From: SZUA-448 sp045593785
GTDB taxonomy: Bacteria; Bacillota; Clostridia; Lachnospirales; Lachnospiraceae
DNA: 7,200 bases
Direction: 5' to 3'
NCBI GenBank assembly: GCA_045593785.1
Contig: JAZNXH010000173.1
Location: 1 to 7,200, forward strand
Program-made: the position numbers and the translations under genes
Shown here: positions 1-6,145 of the stretch, in pieces
How positions within the stretch are numbered: position 1 is the stretch's first letter
How the letters are laid out: every line of letters starts with the position of its first letter
Notes under the pieces: generated by a model
What the model saw: only the letters and a program-made list of their open reading frames with translations
The model's database searches: none
Told to the model about the DNA's origin: nothing

Positions 1-678
1 AATTCCGATATGAGTAATTTAAACGAAAATTTCAAGTCCGGTGTGAATCTGGTAGCTAACATTGATTTTGGTGAGGAAAGGATTTCAATCAAAATGTTTG
101 GTGAAAATCTGTCTTATGAAGATGTTGCTTATGCGGATGTATCAGCGCAAATGGAATATGCAGGAGCGGTGGAAACACAAACCGAAAAGCAATATCAAAT
201 TTATGGTACAGACGGTATGATTACTGAATATACTTTCAGTCCGGTTGAGAATGTATGGTACAAATCAGACTATTATGATACTGAGGATGGTGAAGATGTG
301 GGGCTTGTCCGGAGAATTTCAGAAATGTCTGCAGATGATTTTTCTGTGGTTGAGACGACGAGTGATGAGGAGAATATATACATAACTGCAATTCCGGATC
401 CGTATTATGCAATGAGCGGAAAGACGCTGTTCAGCGGACTCGGTATCGGGGACATGGAGTTCAGCGGCCTTTGTAAATTTGTATTTGATAAAGAGACGCA
501 GGAATTCATCCGTGTGGAATTTGTTTTTGAATGTGATAATCGTGTTACCGAAGATATGAAGGAAAATGGCATTACGTCCATTTATGTTGACGAATTTACG
601 GTGGTGTTCCAGCCGAATACGACTCCGATTGTTGTTCCGGATGATGTCATCGCAAATGCAGTGGCCAAAATGAACTAA
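1..678 (+). CDS. Unrecognised protein, N-terminus cut off by the window edge
   Basis: The reading frame is open from base 1 (Asn-Ser-Asp before the first Met at base 10) to TAA at 676-678. The nine bases before that ATG hold no ribosome binding site, so the Met is probably internal and the true start lies to the left. The visible 225 residues are acidic, lack membrane segments, and are rich in alternating aromatic and charged residues, as expected of an extracytoplasmic beta-sheet protein. Segments such as NVWYKSDYY, and the later run in which KFVFDKETQEF is followed by RVEFVFECD, loosely recall LolA-like lipoprotein domains of Firmicutes (the DUF6612 type). That is a weak resemblance only. 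Any signal peptide or lipobox would be outside the window. A hairpin follows directly, so this is probably the last gene of its transcript. Function unknown. Confidence 0.8.
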   Translation, partial: NSDMSNLNENFKSGVNLVANIDFGEERISIKMFGENLSYEDVAYADVSAQMEYAGAVETQTEKQYQIYGTDGMITEYTFSPVENVWYKSDYYDTEDGEDVGLVRRISEMSADDFSVVETTSDEENIYITAIPDPYYAMSGKTLFSGLGIGDMEFSGLCKFVFDKETQEFIRVEFVFECDNRVTEDMKENGITSIYVDEFTVVFQPNTTPIVVPDDVIANAVAKMN

Positions 679-682
679 GATA

Positions 683-724
683 AAATAGCATTCTGCTCAG
701 TACACAGTGCCCAGGATGCTATTT
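683..724 (+). terminator. Probable terminator hairpin after the first gene
   Basis: Bases 683-695 pair with 712-724 in a 13-bp stem containing one U.G wobble, with a 16-nt loop. It begins five bases after the TAA at 676-678. The right arm ends in ATTT and is followed by CTCGTTTATT, so the U-tract is weak. It could work as an imperfect terminator or as a 3'-end stabilising hairpin. Confidence 0.6.
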
Positions 725-893
725 CTCGTTTATTACTATCCCGGTTATATCGGTCTGAAAGTCTGTTTTGCGCAAGAAAAGGAAATACTTGCATGATAAT
801 GGAAGAAGTGAGCCGTTCCTGTTAGGGGATGTGAATCTGCAAAGATAATCAATTGGATATTATGAAAAAAAGATGGTGATATGGCAACAAATA

Positions 894-902
894 TGTTATC
901 AT
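894..902 (+). promoter_or_regulatory. Possible extended -10 promoter for the PH-domain gene
   Basis: TG at 894-895 followed by TATCAT at 897-902 fits an extended -10 element (5 of 6 matches to TATAAT). The best -35 candidate at 17-bp spacing, TGGTGA at 874-879, matches only 3 of 6. Transcription would start about 20-25 bases before the ATG at 932, leaving a short leader that holds the ribosome binding site. The rest of 725-893 shows no gene or clear structure. Confidence 0.35.
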
Positions 903-921
903 AATAATTAGAAAAAACTTT

Positions 922-926
922 GGAGG
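922..926 (+). promoter_or_regulatory. Shine-Dalgarno site deciding the start of the PH-domain gene
   Basis: GGAGG lies five bases before ATG 932. An in-frame TTG at 920 would overlap this site and has no site of its own, so ATG 932 is preferred. Confidence 0.85.
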
Positions 927-931
927 TGCGT

Positions 932-1324
932 ATGGCAAAGGATAAAACACAATATGTATGGAAAGACAGAAAACGTATTATTTTCGGTTTACCGTGGACC
1001 TTTACGGTATATAAGCTGACAGAAGAAAAGCTGTATGTTGAGACCGGATTTTTCTCGAAACGGGAAGAAGAGATTCGTCTGTACCGTGTGATGGACCTTA
1101 CATTGAAGCGTCCGTTCGGACAGCGTCTCTGGGGACTGGGTACGATTCACTGCTGTACGGCTGACAAGTCCACACCGGAGTTTGATATTCTTAGAATCAA
1201 AAAGTCCAAAGAAGTGAAGGATATGATTTCCGATATGGTAGAGAAACAGCGCGAGGAGAAGCGTATTGCCGCACGTGAATTCATGTCAGACGGCGGATAC
1301 GATGAATCAGACATCGACGCATAA
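932..1324 (+). CDS. Bacterial PH-domain protein (bPH_2/DUF304-like), small and soluble
   Basis: This 130-residue protein shows the pattern of bacterial pleckstrin-homology domains. A beta-strand segment around residues 26-41 (VYKLTEEKLYVETGFF) is followed by EIRLYRVMDL (47-56), the conserved QRLWGLGTI segment (64-72), and a final helix beginning LRIKKSKEVKDMI (87-99). In this family, related domains occur in YdbS/YdbT-type membrane proteins. Here there is no membrane helix and only one PH copy, so the protein is probably cytoplasmic or peripheral. The tail (about 100-130) is a charged helix ending in an acidic stretch. The exact ligand and role of such proteins are not established. It stands alone: a promoter-like element precedes it, and thrS downstream has its own promoter and leader. 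The family call is firm by pattern, while function is open. Confidence 0.88.
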   Translation: MAKDKTQYVWKDRKRIIFGLPWTFTVYKLTEEKLYVETGFFSKREEEIRLYRVMDLTLKRPFGQRLWGLGTIHCCTADKSTPEFDILRIKKSKEVKDMISDMVEKQREEKRIAAREFMSDGGYDESDIDA

Positions 1325-1337
1325 TATATCCAACGAA

Positions 1338-1404
1338 CTTGAGTTTCCGCATTTGTTGAATTGCTGAAACGTCGGGAGAATTTTGAAAAACATGGAAACT
1401 CAAG
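1338..1404. repeat. 11-bp perfect inverted repeat with a 45-bp spacer
   Basis: CTTGAGTTTCC at 1338-1348 is matched by its exact reverse complement at 1394-1404. The arms lie just after the PH-gene stop and end 12 bases before the thrS -35 box. No U-tract follows, so it is not a standard terminator. It may fold in the 3' end of the PH-gene transcript, or act as a pair of protein-binding half-sites beside the thrS promoter. The spacer 1349-1393 has no strong internal stem. Confidence 0.6.
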
Positions 1405-1415
1405 GAGAAAACCTC

Positions 1416-1444
1416 TTGACATTGATTTTTCAAAAGAATATAAT
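1416..1444 (+). promoter_or_regulatory. Consensus sigma-A promoter for the T-box/thrS transcript
   Basis: TTGACA at 1416-1421 and TATAAT at 1439-1444 both match consensus perfectly, with an ideal 17-bp spacer. Transcription should start around 1450-1452, just before the T-box leader. A strong constitutive promoter combined with leader-level attenuation is the usual arrangement for T-box-controlled synthetase genes. Confidence 0.93.
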
Positions 1445-1450
1445 GCGTGA

Positions 1451-1683
1451 TAATAAGTAAAGCGTTGACGAGAAGAGTAGGATTCGTGAACTTACAGAGA
1501 GGGATATGACAGGCTGAGAATATCCTAAGAAAGCGTATCTGAAGACCACCTCTGAGCGGCCCTAATCCGGCACGGTGATTCCGTTATCATCAAATGAAGT
1601 GGACAACATGTATTGTTGTCAAAAAGGGTGGAACCACGTGAACAGCGTCCCTTTCGGTGTGAGAGCATCGAAAGGGATTTTTT
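1451..1683 (+). ncRNA. T-box riboswitch, threonine-specific (thrS leader)
   Basis: The leader senses charging of tRNA-Thr. Signature parts appear in order: AGAGTAG near 1474-1480 and ACAGAGAGG near 1494-1502 (stem I); GGCTGAGA near 1512-1519; specifier ACC at 1545-1547 followed by the usual purine, A1548; a perfect stem III (1602-1608 with 1614-1620); and the T-box core AGGGTGGAACCACG at 1625-1638. The TGGA bulge (1629-1632) should pair with the NCCA end of uncharged tRNA, here implying a U discriminator base. In the antiterminator GGG 1626-1628 pairs with CCC 1649-1651, and ACG 1636-1638 with CGT 1646-1648. Those right-hand bases overlap the left arm of the terminator at 1648, so the two folds exclude each other. 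ACC is a Thr codon and thrS follows, so specificity and gene agree. Classification follows the known T-box family. Confidence 0.96.
1648..1683 (+). terminator. Regulated intrinsic terminator of the thrS T-box
   Basis: Bases 1648-1660 pair with 1665-1677 as a 13-bp stem (two G.U wobbles) capped by a GAGA loop, a GNRA-type tetraloop. TTTTTT follows at 1678-1683. This is the default fold when tRNA-Thr is charged; its left arm shares 1648-1651 with the antiterminator. Confidence 0.95.
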
Positions 1684-1752
1684 AATTTCAGCAATTCGGC
1701 AGGAAGAAAAAGCGTATCGCACTGCCGACAGCAAAGAAAGGATGGTACGAAC

Positions 1753-3711
1753 ATGAAGATTACGTTAAAAGACGGTTCCGTAAAGGAATACGCACAGAGC
1801 ATGAGCGTATATGAGATTGCGCTTGATATCAGCGAAGGCTTGGCGAGAGCAGCTTGCGCAGGACAGATTAATGGCAAGACCGTAGATCTTAGAACGGTAG
1901 TGGAGGAGGATTGCGAACTGAGTATCCTTACCTTCAATGATGAAGCAGGTAAGGCTGCTTACCGTCATACGACTTCCCATGTACTTGCAGAGGCAGTAAA
2001 GAGATTGTATCCGGAAGCAAAGCTTGCAATCGGACCGTCCATCGATACGGGATTTTACTATGATTTTGATTGTCCGGCATTTGACCGCGAAGCACTTGAC
2101 AACATCGAAAAAGAGATGAAGAAGATTATCAAGGAAGGTGCAAGTTTAGAGCGCTTTACCTTGTCCAGACCGGAAGCAATCAAGCTGATGGAGGAGAAAG
2201 GTGAGCCGTACAAGGTAGAACTGATTAACGATCTTCCGGAAGATGCAGAGCTTTCTTTCTATCGACAGGGTGATTTTGTAGATCTTTGTGCAGGCCCGCA
2301 TCTGATGAGCACGAAGGGCATCAAGGCAATCAAGCTCATTTCTTCTTCGGGTGCTTACTGGAGAGGCAGCGAAAAGAATAAGATGTTAACCCGTGTATAC
2401 GGTACGGCATTTACGAAGAATGCAGACTTGGATGAGTATCTGGCTCATCTGGAAGATATCAAGAAGCGTGATCACAACCGTCTTGGTCGTGAGATGGAGC
2501 TCTTTACGACGGTTGATGTTATCGGTCAGGGACTTCCGCTTTTGATGCCGAAGGGTGCAAAGATCATCCAGACGATGCAGCGTTGGATCGAAGATCTGGA
2601 AGAAAGCCGCGGTTATGTAAGAACGAAGACGCCGCTTTTTGCAAAGAGTGACTTGTATAAGATTTCCGGTCACTGGGATCACTACAAAGACGGTATGTTT
2701 GTAATGGGTGAGGAAGAGAAGGACAAAGAAGTGTTTGCGCTTCGTCCGATGACCTGTCCGTTCCAGTACTACGTATATAAGAACAGTCAAAAGTCCTATC
2801 GTGACCTGCCGATTCGTTATGGTGAGACCTCTACGTTGTTCCGTAATGAGGATTCCGGTGAAATGCATGGTTTGACCCGTGTACGCCAGTTCACGATTTC
2901 CGAGGGTCACTTGATTGTGCGTCCGGATCAGATGGTAGATGAGTTTAAGGATTGTATTGCACTTGCAAAACATTGTTTGCAGGTACTCGGTGTTGAGGAA
3001 GACGTAACCTATCGTCTTTCCCGTTGGGATCCGGATAATAAAGAAAAGTATATCGGTGACGCAGAAGTATGGGATCAGACGGAACAGAGCATCCGCGATA
3101 TCTTGAACGAACTTGATATCAAGTTCGAAGAGGGTATCGGTGAGGCTGCATTCTACGGTCCGAAGGTAGATATTCAAGCAAAGAACGTATACGGCAAGGA
3201 AGATACGATGATCACCATCCAGTGGGATGCACTTCTTGCAGAGCAGTTCGATATGACCTATATCGATCAGAATGGTGACAAGGTTCGTCCGTATATCATT
3301 CACCGTACTTCTATGGGTTGCTACGAGAGAACGCTGGCTTGGCTGATTGAGAAATATGCAGGTATGTTCCCGACTTGGCTTTGTCCGGAGCAGGTTCGTG
3401 TACTTCCAATCTCTGAGAAGTATACGGATTATGCAAATGCAGTTCTTGGCGCACTCCGCAATTCTGGCATTCTTGCTACGGTAGACGAGCGTGCAGAGAA
3501 GATCGGTTATAAGATCCGTGAAGCAAGACTCAACCGTGTTCCGTACATGTTGATTGTCGGACAGAAGGAAGAGGAAGAGGGCAAGGTGTCCGTACGAAGC
3601 CGTTACAAGGGCGACGAAGGACAGAAGGTTCTTGGTGACTTCATTGCAGATATCGTGAAGGAAATTGCAAGCAAAGAAATCCGTAAGATTGAAGTAGAAG
3701 AAGAAAAATAA
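1753..3711 (+). CDS. thrS: Threonine--tRNA ligase (threonyl-tRNA synthetase)
   Basis: This class II synthetase joins threonine to tRNA-Thr using ATP in the cytoplasm. At 652 residues it is close to the roughly 640 of E. coli and B. subtilis enzymes. Domains in order are TGS (about 1-62), the editing domain with H72/H76 and C179/H183 (HTTSH and CAGPH), the catalytic core, and the C-terminal anticodon-binding domain (about 545-640). The core has motif 2 near TLFRNEDSGE (361-370), with the zinc ligands C335 (RPMTCPF), H386 (SEGH) and H517 (IIHRTS) all present, plus motif 3 arginine R526 (GCYER). The motif 3 region reads HRTSMGCYERTLAW rather than the E. coli-like HRAILGSLER, a variant I associate with clostridial enzymes. 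ATG 1753 is preceded by AAAGGA at 1737-1742, about ten bases upstream. Expression is set by the T-box leader upstream; a terminator follows ten bases after the stop. Confidence 0.98.
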   Translation: MKITLKDGSVKEYAQSMSVYEIALDISEGLARAACAGQINGKTVDLRTVVEEDCELSILTFNDEAGKAAYRHTTSHVLAEAVKRLYPEAKLAIGPSIDTGFYYDFDCPAFDREALDNIEKEMKKIIKEGASLERFTLSRPEAIKLMEEKGEPYKVELINDLPEDAELSFYRQGDFVDLCAGPHLMSTKGIKAIKLISSSGAYWRGSEKNKMLTRVYGTAFTKNADLDEYLAHLEDIKKRDHNRLGREMELFTTVDVIGQGLPLLMPKGAKIIQTMQRWIEDLEESRGYVRTKTPLFAKSDLYKISGHWDHYKDGMFVMGEEEKDKEVFALRPMTCPFQYYVYKNSQKSYRDLPIRYGETSTLFRNEDSGEMHGLTRVRQFTISEGHLIVRPDQMVDEFKDCIALAKHCLQVLGVEEDVTYRLSRWDPDNKEKYIGDAEVWDQTEQSIRDILNELDIKFEEGIGEAAFYGPKVDIQAKNVYGKEDTMITIQWDALLAEQFDMTYIDQNGDKVRPYIIHRTSMGCYERTLAWLIEKYAGMFPTWLCPEQVRVLPISEKYTDYANAVLGALRNSGILATVDERAEKIGYKIREARLNRVPYMLIVGQKEEEEGKVSVRSRYKGDEGQKVLGDFIADIVKEIASKEIRKIEVEEEK

Positions 3712-3720
3712 TCGTGTGAC

Positions 3721-3751
3721 AAACGGCGGGGTAATCATGCTCCGCTGTTTT
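3721..3751 (+). terminator. Intrinsic terminator after thrS
   Basis: Bases 3721-3732 pair with 3739-3750 as a 12-bp GC-rich stem (three G.U wobbles), with loop AATCAT and the short U-run TTTT at 3748-3751. It closes the thrS transcript as a single-gene unit. Confidence 0.85.
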
Positions 3752-3808
3752 ACATTACGGGAAATCTGTGGCTGAGGATTATGCCTGCTGGACGGAGGAA
3801 GAAAAGAG

Positions 3809-3814
3809 TATAAT
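3809..3814 (+). promoter_or_regulatory. Possible -10 box for the DUF4349 lipoprotein gene
   Basis: TATAAT at 3809-3814 is a perfect -10 hexamer in the only gap before the gene. No good -35 stands 16-18 bp upstream: the bases around 3785-3792 are poor matches, so an activator or another sigma factor may be needed. A start near 3821 would give a leader of about 145 nt. Confidence 0.4.
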
Positions 3815-3840
3815 AAATAGTAAATTAGTGCAAAATTGGA

Positions 3841-3889
3841 ACGATACAGGAATTTTTATCGTCTATTAGGTGAAAACGATAAAACGATA
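3841..3889 (+). repeat. ACGATA repeat cluster with a 9-bp inverted repeat
   Basis: ACGATA occurs at 3841-3846, 3876-3881 and 3884-3889, and once inverted (TATCGT) at 3857-3862. The last two direct copies form a tandem 8-mer, AAAACGAT twice (3873-3888). TTTTATCGT at 3854-3862 pairs perfectly with ACGATAAAA at 3876-3884 around a 13-nt loop. The single inverted copy can pair with any of the three direct copies, so the RNA folds would compete; as DNA the sites could be operator half-sites. The function is inferred; the repeats are directly visible. Confidence 0.6.
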
Positions 3890-3951
3890 GCACTGTATTG
3901 TGACAAAGTGCAGTTGTTTTCTTGGGACAGTAAAGAGAAGGGGCGTGTCCC
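3890..3951 (+). promoter_or_regulatory. Two further small hairpins in the lipoprotein leader
   Basis: GCACT 3890-3894 pairs with AGTGC 3907-3911, enclosing TTG/CAA (3898-3900 with 3904-3906) around a TGA loop. GGGACA 3924-3929 pairs with TGTCCC 3946-3951, ending six bases before the ribosome binding site. Neither has a U-tract. They could influence translation initiation or be incidental; they match no riboswitch class that I recognise. Confidence 0.35.
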
Positions 3952-3956
3952 GGATT

Positions 3957-3962
3957 GGAGGA
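3957..3962 (+). promoter_or_regulatory. Shine-Dalgarno site deciding the lipoprotein start
   Basis: GGAGGA at 3957-3962 lies four bases before ATG 3967. An in-frame TTG at 3955 would overlap it, and starting at 3967 places the Lys-Lys-Arg signal-peptide head directly after Met, so 3967 is preferred. Confidence 0.88.
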
Positions 3963-3966
3963 AAAT

Positions 3967-5034
3967 ATGAAAAAAAGAGTATGGAAACTGTTAACAATGG
4001 CAATGGTTGCCGTGATGTTGCTGACCGGCTGCGGAGCTGAGATGGCGGCAAAAGATGCGGTAATGATGAACCAGGCGATGTCAAGTACAAGCAACAGCGG
4101 AGCAATGGGCTTTGATTATTTTGCTGATGCAGATTATGGCTATGCAGTGGAAGATGAATTAGCCGTAGAAGCACCGGAAACAGAAGCAGTAAAGCCGGAG
4201 AGCGGAGCTGATACTTCTGCAGAGGTACAAGTGAATTCAACGAACCGCAAGCTGATCCGCAGAGTATATATGTCTACGGAGACCAAAGAGTTTGATGACT
4301 TTGTGGCATTTGTAAACGGACAGACAACGACCTATGGCGGTTACATAGAGAATTCGGATGTCAGCGGTACTTCTTACAACGCATATAACCATCACCGGCG
4401 TGCAAGCATCGTAATCCGCGTTCCGGCTAAGTTCTTGGATGCGTTTATCGCACAGATCGGAGACATGGCAAACATTACATCTAAGAATGAGTCTTCGGAA
4501 GATGTGACATTGACCTATATTGAGACAGAGAGCCGGATTGCTTCTCTTGAGATTCAGAGAGATAAGCTTTTAGCTTGGATGGAGGAAGCACAGACGGTAG
4601 AGGAACTGATTAAGTTGGAAGAACGTTTGAGCGAAGTTCGCTATCTGCTTGAGTACCATGGCGCAATCTTAAGAAACTATGATAATCTGGTAGAATTCAG
4701 CACCATTACTTTGGATATCCGTGAAGTAGAGCGTATGACCATCGTAGAGCCGGATTCCGTAGGCGACAGAATCGGCAAGGGCCTTTCCGATAATCTTTAC
4801 AATATCGGTGAAGGAATTAAAAACTTTATTGTATGGTTTGTAACCAATCTTCCGTATCTGTTGATCTGGGCAGTTATCATTGTAGCTGTGATTCTTGTAA
4901 TCCGCGTGCTTGTAAAGAAGGCAAAAGCGAAAAAGCAGAAACAGTTGGAAGCTTATCAGAAGCAGTATAATGAGAGAATGATGGCACAACAGCAGTATGT
5001 CGCAGAGAATACAGAAGTAAAGAACGAAGAGTAA
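3967..5034 (+). CDS. DUF4349-family membrane lipoprotein
   Basis: This 355-residue exported protein starts with a lipoprotein signal: a KKR head, a hydrophobic stretch, and lipobox LLTGC with the acylated cysteine at C22. Residues 23-90 are a low-complexity, acidic, Met/Ala/Ser-rich linker. The DUF4349 domain runs from about 92 to 315. It opens with NRKLIRRVYMSTETKEFDDF, continues with the beta-strand segment ASIVIRVPAKFLDAF (146-160) and a likely coiled coil at about 180-232 (VTLTYIETESRIASLEIQRDKLLAW onward), and ends with a strand STITLDIRE. One transmembrane helix follows at about 288-316, then a Lys/Gln-rich tail (317-355) that should face the cytoplasm. The protein is thus tied to the membrane at both ends, an arrangement common in this family. 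The biochemical role of DUF4349 is not established. The gene appears to be a single-gene unit, with a structured leader upstream and a shared terminator downstream. Confidence 0.93.
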   Translation: MKKRVWKLLTMAMVAVMLLTGCGAEMAAKDAVMMNQAMSSTSNSGAMGFDYFADADYGYAVEDELAVEAPETEAVKPESGADTSAEVQVNSTNRKLIRRVYMSTETKEFDDFVAFVNGQTTTYGGYIENSDVSGTSYNAYNHHRRASIVIRVPAKFLDAFIAQIGDMANITSKNESSEDVTLTYIETESRIASLEIQRDKLLAWMEEAQTVEELIKLEERLSEVRYLLEYHGAILRNYDNLVEFSTITLDIREVERMTIVEPDSVGDRIGKGLSDNLYNIGEGIKNFIVWFVTNLPYLLIWAVIIVAVILVIRVLVKKAKAKKQKQLEAYQKQYNERMMAQQQYVAENTEVKNEE

Positions 5035-5086
5035 TCCCAAAAGATAGTAGGATAGATTCGAGATATAGGGGATATATATGTAAGAG

Positions 5087-5124
5087 AAAAAGGGATGTGC
5101 ACCGGTTTGGTGCACATCCCTTTT
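5087..5124. terminator. Bidirectional intrinsic terminator between convergent genes
   Basis: Bases 5088-5103 pair perfectly with 5109-5124 (16 bp) around a 5-nt GGTTT loop. AAAAA at 5087-5091 and TTTT at 5121-5124 supply a U-tract in either direction. It lies 53 bases after the lipoprotein stop (+) and 24 bases after the LysM gene stop (-), serving both. Confidence 0.95.
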
Positions 5125-5148
5125 AACATCCTTATGTAATCGTTTTGA

Positions 5149-6051
5149 TTATTTTGCAAGAATGATGATTTCCTGACCAGGTCTGATTACGGTAGCATCG
5201 GTAAGAATATCGCTGTTTCTGTCAAACAGTTCGGTATATCTGGAACCCTTGCCAAGGAACTGTCTTGCGATAGCCCATAAGCAGTCACCCTTCTGTACGG
5301 TGTAAACGGTTTCGCCTTCTTTAACTTCTCTACCGGTGGTAGTGTCAGCAGAAGTTTCCGGAGCTACAACCGGTTCCTCAACGGTCGGCTCTTCAACAAC
5401 CGGTTCCTCAACGGTCGGTTCTTCAACAACCGGTTCTTCAACGGTCGGTTCTTCAACAACCGGCTCCTCAACGGTCGGCTCTTCAACAACCGGCTCCTCA
5501 ACGGTCGGTTCTTCAACAACCGGTTCCTCAACGGTCGGTTCTTCAACAACCGGTTCCTCAACGGTCGGTTCTTCAGCCGGTTCTTCAACAGGATCGGAAC
5601 CACCAACAGGAGTAACGGTCCAGTCAAGAAGAACAATGCCAGCAACCTGGATACCTAAACTATCGTTAGCAATAATTTTTTTAACGCCTTCCGGAGAGAA
5701 GGTGGCGGTATCACCATCTGCTACATCTGCAAAATCATAAGCATTAAAGTTAGGTCTTCCACCTTCTGCATACAGACTTGCATCAAGAAGTTTTTCATAT
5801 GCACTATCAATGAATGTGTATTGCCAGTAAGAATTTGCCCAACTTTCGGCATTTTTACAAGTAAATGTTACAACAGCGCCGTCTTCACAGCCGTCAAACG
5901 CACTTGCAGGAATAAACTCTGCAGAGTAGTCTCCACCGTATGCACCGCTGAATTTGCCTTCAGCTGCGGATGCCTTAGTGGTTCCGAATGATGTTCCAAT
6001 CATAGCTGCGATCATAAGGCAAGCCATGACACGAAGAATGAATTTTTTCAT
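5149..6051 (-). CDS. Secreted LysM-domain protein with VEEP-repeat linker
   Basis: This 300-residue protein has a Sec signal peptide at about 1-29 (KK head, hydrophobic core, ASA cleavage motif at 27-29). An unassigned domain spans about 31-150; it has two cysteines (C55, C65), is rich in aromatic and small residues, and ends in a beta-strand-like GIQVAGIVLLDWTVTPV. This layout recalls beta-sandwich carbohydrate-binding modules, but only loosely. Residues 155-229 are a Pro/Glu/Val linker with seven copies of TVEEPVV. A C-terminal LysM domain lies at about 249-298 (YTVQKGDCLWAIARQFLG near its start, IRPGQEIII near its end). LysM domains bind N-acetylglucosamine-containing glycans such as peptidoglycan, so the protein probably sits in or on the cell wall, with the linker spacing the N-terminal domain outward. 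ATG 6051 has AAGGAGG seven bases upstream. There is no catalytic domain that I can recognise. Confidence 0.93.
   Translation of the reverse strand: MKKFILRVMACLMIAAMIGTSFGTTKASAAEGKFSGAYGGDYSAEFIPASAFDGCEDGAVVTFTCKNAESWANSYWQYTFIDSAYEKLLDASLYAEGGRPNFNAYDFADVADGDTATFSPEGVKKIIANDSLGIQVAGIVLLDWTVTPVGGSDPVEEPAEEPTVEEPVVEEPTVEEPVVEEPTVEEPVVEEPTVEEPVVEEPTVEEPVVEEPTVEEPVVEEPTVEEPVVAPETSADTTTGREVKEGETVYTVQKGDCLWAIARQFLGKGSRYTELFDRNSDILTDATVIRPGQEIIILAK
5371..5575 (-). repeat. 30-nt tandem repeat coding for the VVEEPTVEEP linker
   Basis: Six complete 30-nt units run in exact phase from 5371 to 5550, and a seventh that diverges at its end starts at 5551. All visible differences among the six full units are C/T changes that swap GAA and GAG for Glu on the coding strand, so the peptide is identical in each. 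Each unit splits into two related 15-nt halves (EEPTV and EEPVV), showing an older pentapeptide repeat later copied as pairs. Degenerate copies (PVEEPAEEP) precede the array in the protein. Confidence 0.97.
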
Positions 6052-6058
6052 CTCTTCT

Positions 6059-6065
6059 CCTCCTT
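6059..6065 (-). promoter_or_regulatory. Strong Shine-Dalgarno site of the LysM gene
   Basis: Read on the minus strand this is AAGGAGG, a full match to the anti-Shine-Dalgarno core, seven bases before ATG 6051. It fixes the start and suggests efficient translation. Confidence 0.92.
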
Positions 6066-6116
6066 AAATAAAATGTTTTTATGATGCACCCCAGTAAGCT
6101 TCGCACCAATGCGTAT

Positions 6117-6145
6117 ATATTACCATTTTCTTTAGAAGATTTCAA
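6117..6145 (-). promoter_or_regulatory. Extended -10 promoter for the LysM gene
   Basis: On the minus strand TTGAAA (6140-6145) is followed by a 17-bp spacer and TAATAT (6117-6122), with TGG directly before the -10, giving an extended -10 motif. The -35 matches 5 of 6 and the -10 matches 4 of 6. Transcription would start near 6110, leaving a leader of about 59 nt in which GGTGC occurs twice but no clear fold is seen. Confidence 0.65.

Noticed and set aside
1349..1393. Spacer of the inverted repeat considered as an integrated element or a small RNA
   Set aside because: It is only 45 bases, with no strong internal stem, promoter or flanking duplication visible.
1742..1756. Four-codon frame (Met-Val-Arg-Thr) whose TGA overlaps the thrS ATG
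   Set aside because: It contains a Thr codon and overlaps the start, but its ATG abuts the only ribosome binding site with no spacing, and the T-box already explains the regulation.
2386..3738. Long minus-strand open frame of 450 codons opposite thrS
   Set aside because: thrS is certain by motif content on the plus strand, and the minus frame has no ribosome binding site or recognisable domain; it is an antisense shadow of a high-bias gene.
5371..5575. Tandem array considered as a CRISPR
   Set aside because: The units are directly adjacent with no unique spacers, are in frame within a gene, and differ only at Glu codon third positions.
5336..5740. Plus-strand frame with a Thr-Gly-Ser-Ser repeat
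   Set aside because: It is the complement of the VEEP repeat in the LysM gene, which has a signal peptide, a LysM domain, a ribosome binding site and a promoter. A repeat array stays open in several frames by construction.
6062..6110. LysM gene leader with two GGTGC copies considered as a riboswitch
   Set aside because: It is too short and lacks the conserved core of any riboswitch class that I know; no stable nested stem was found.
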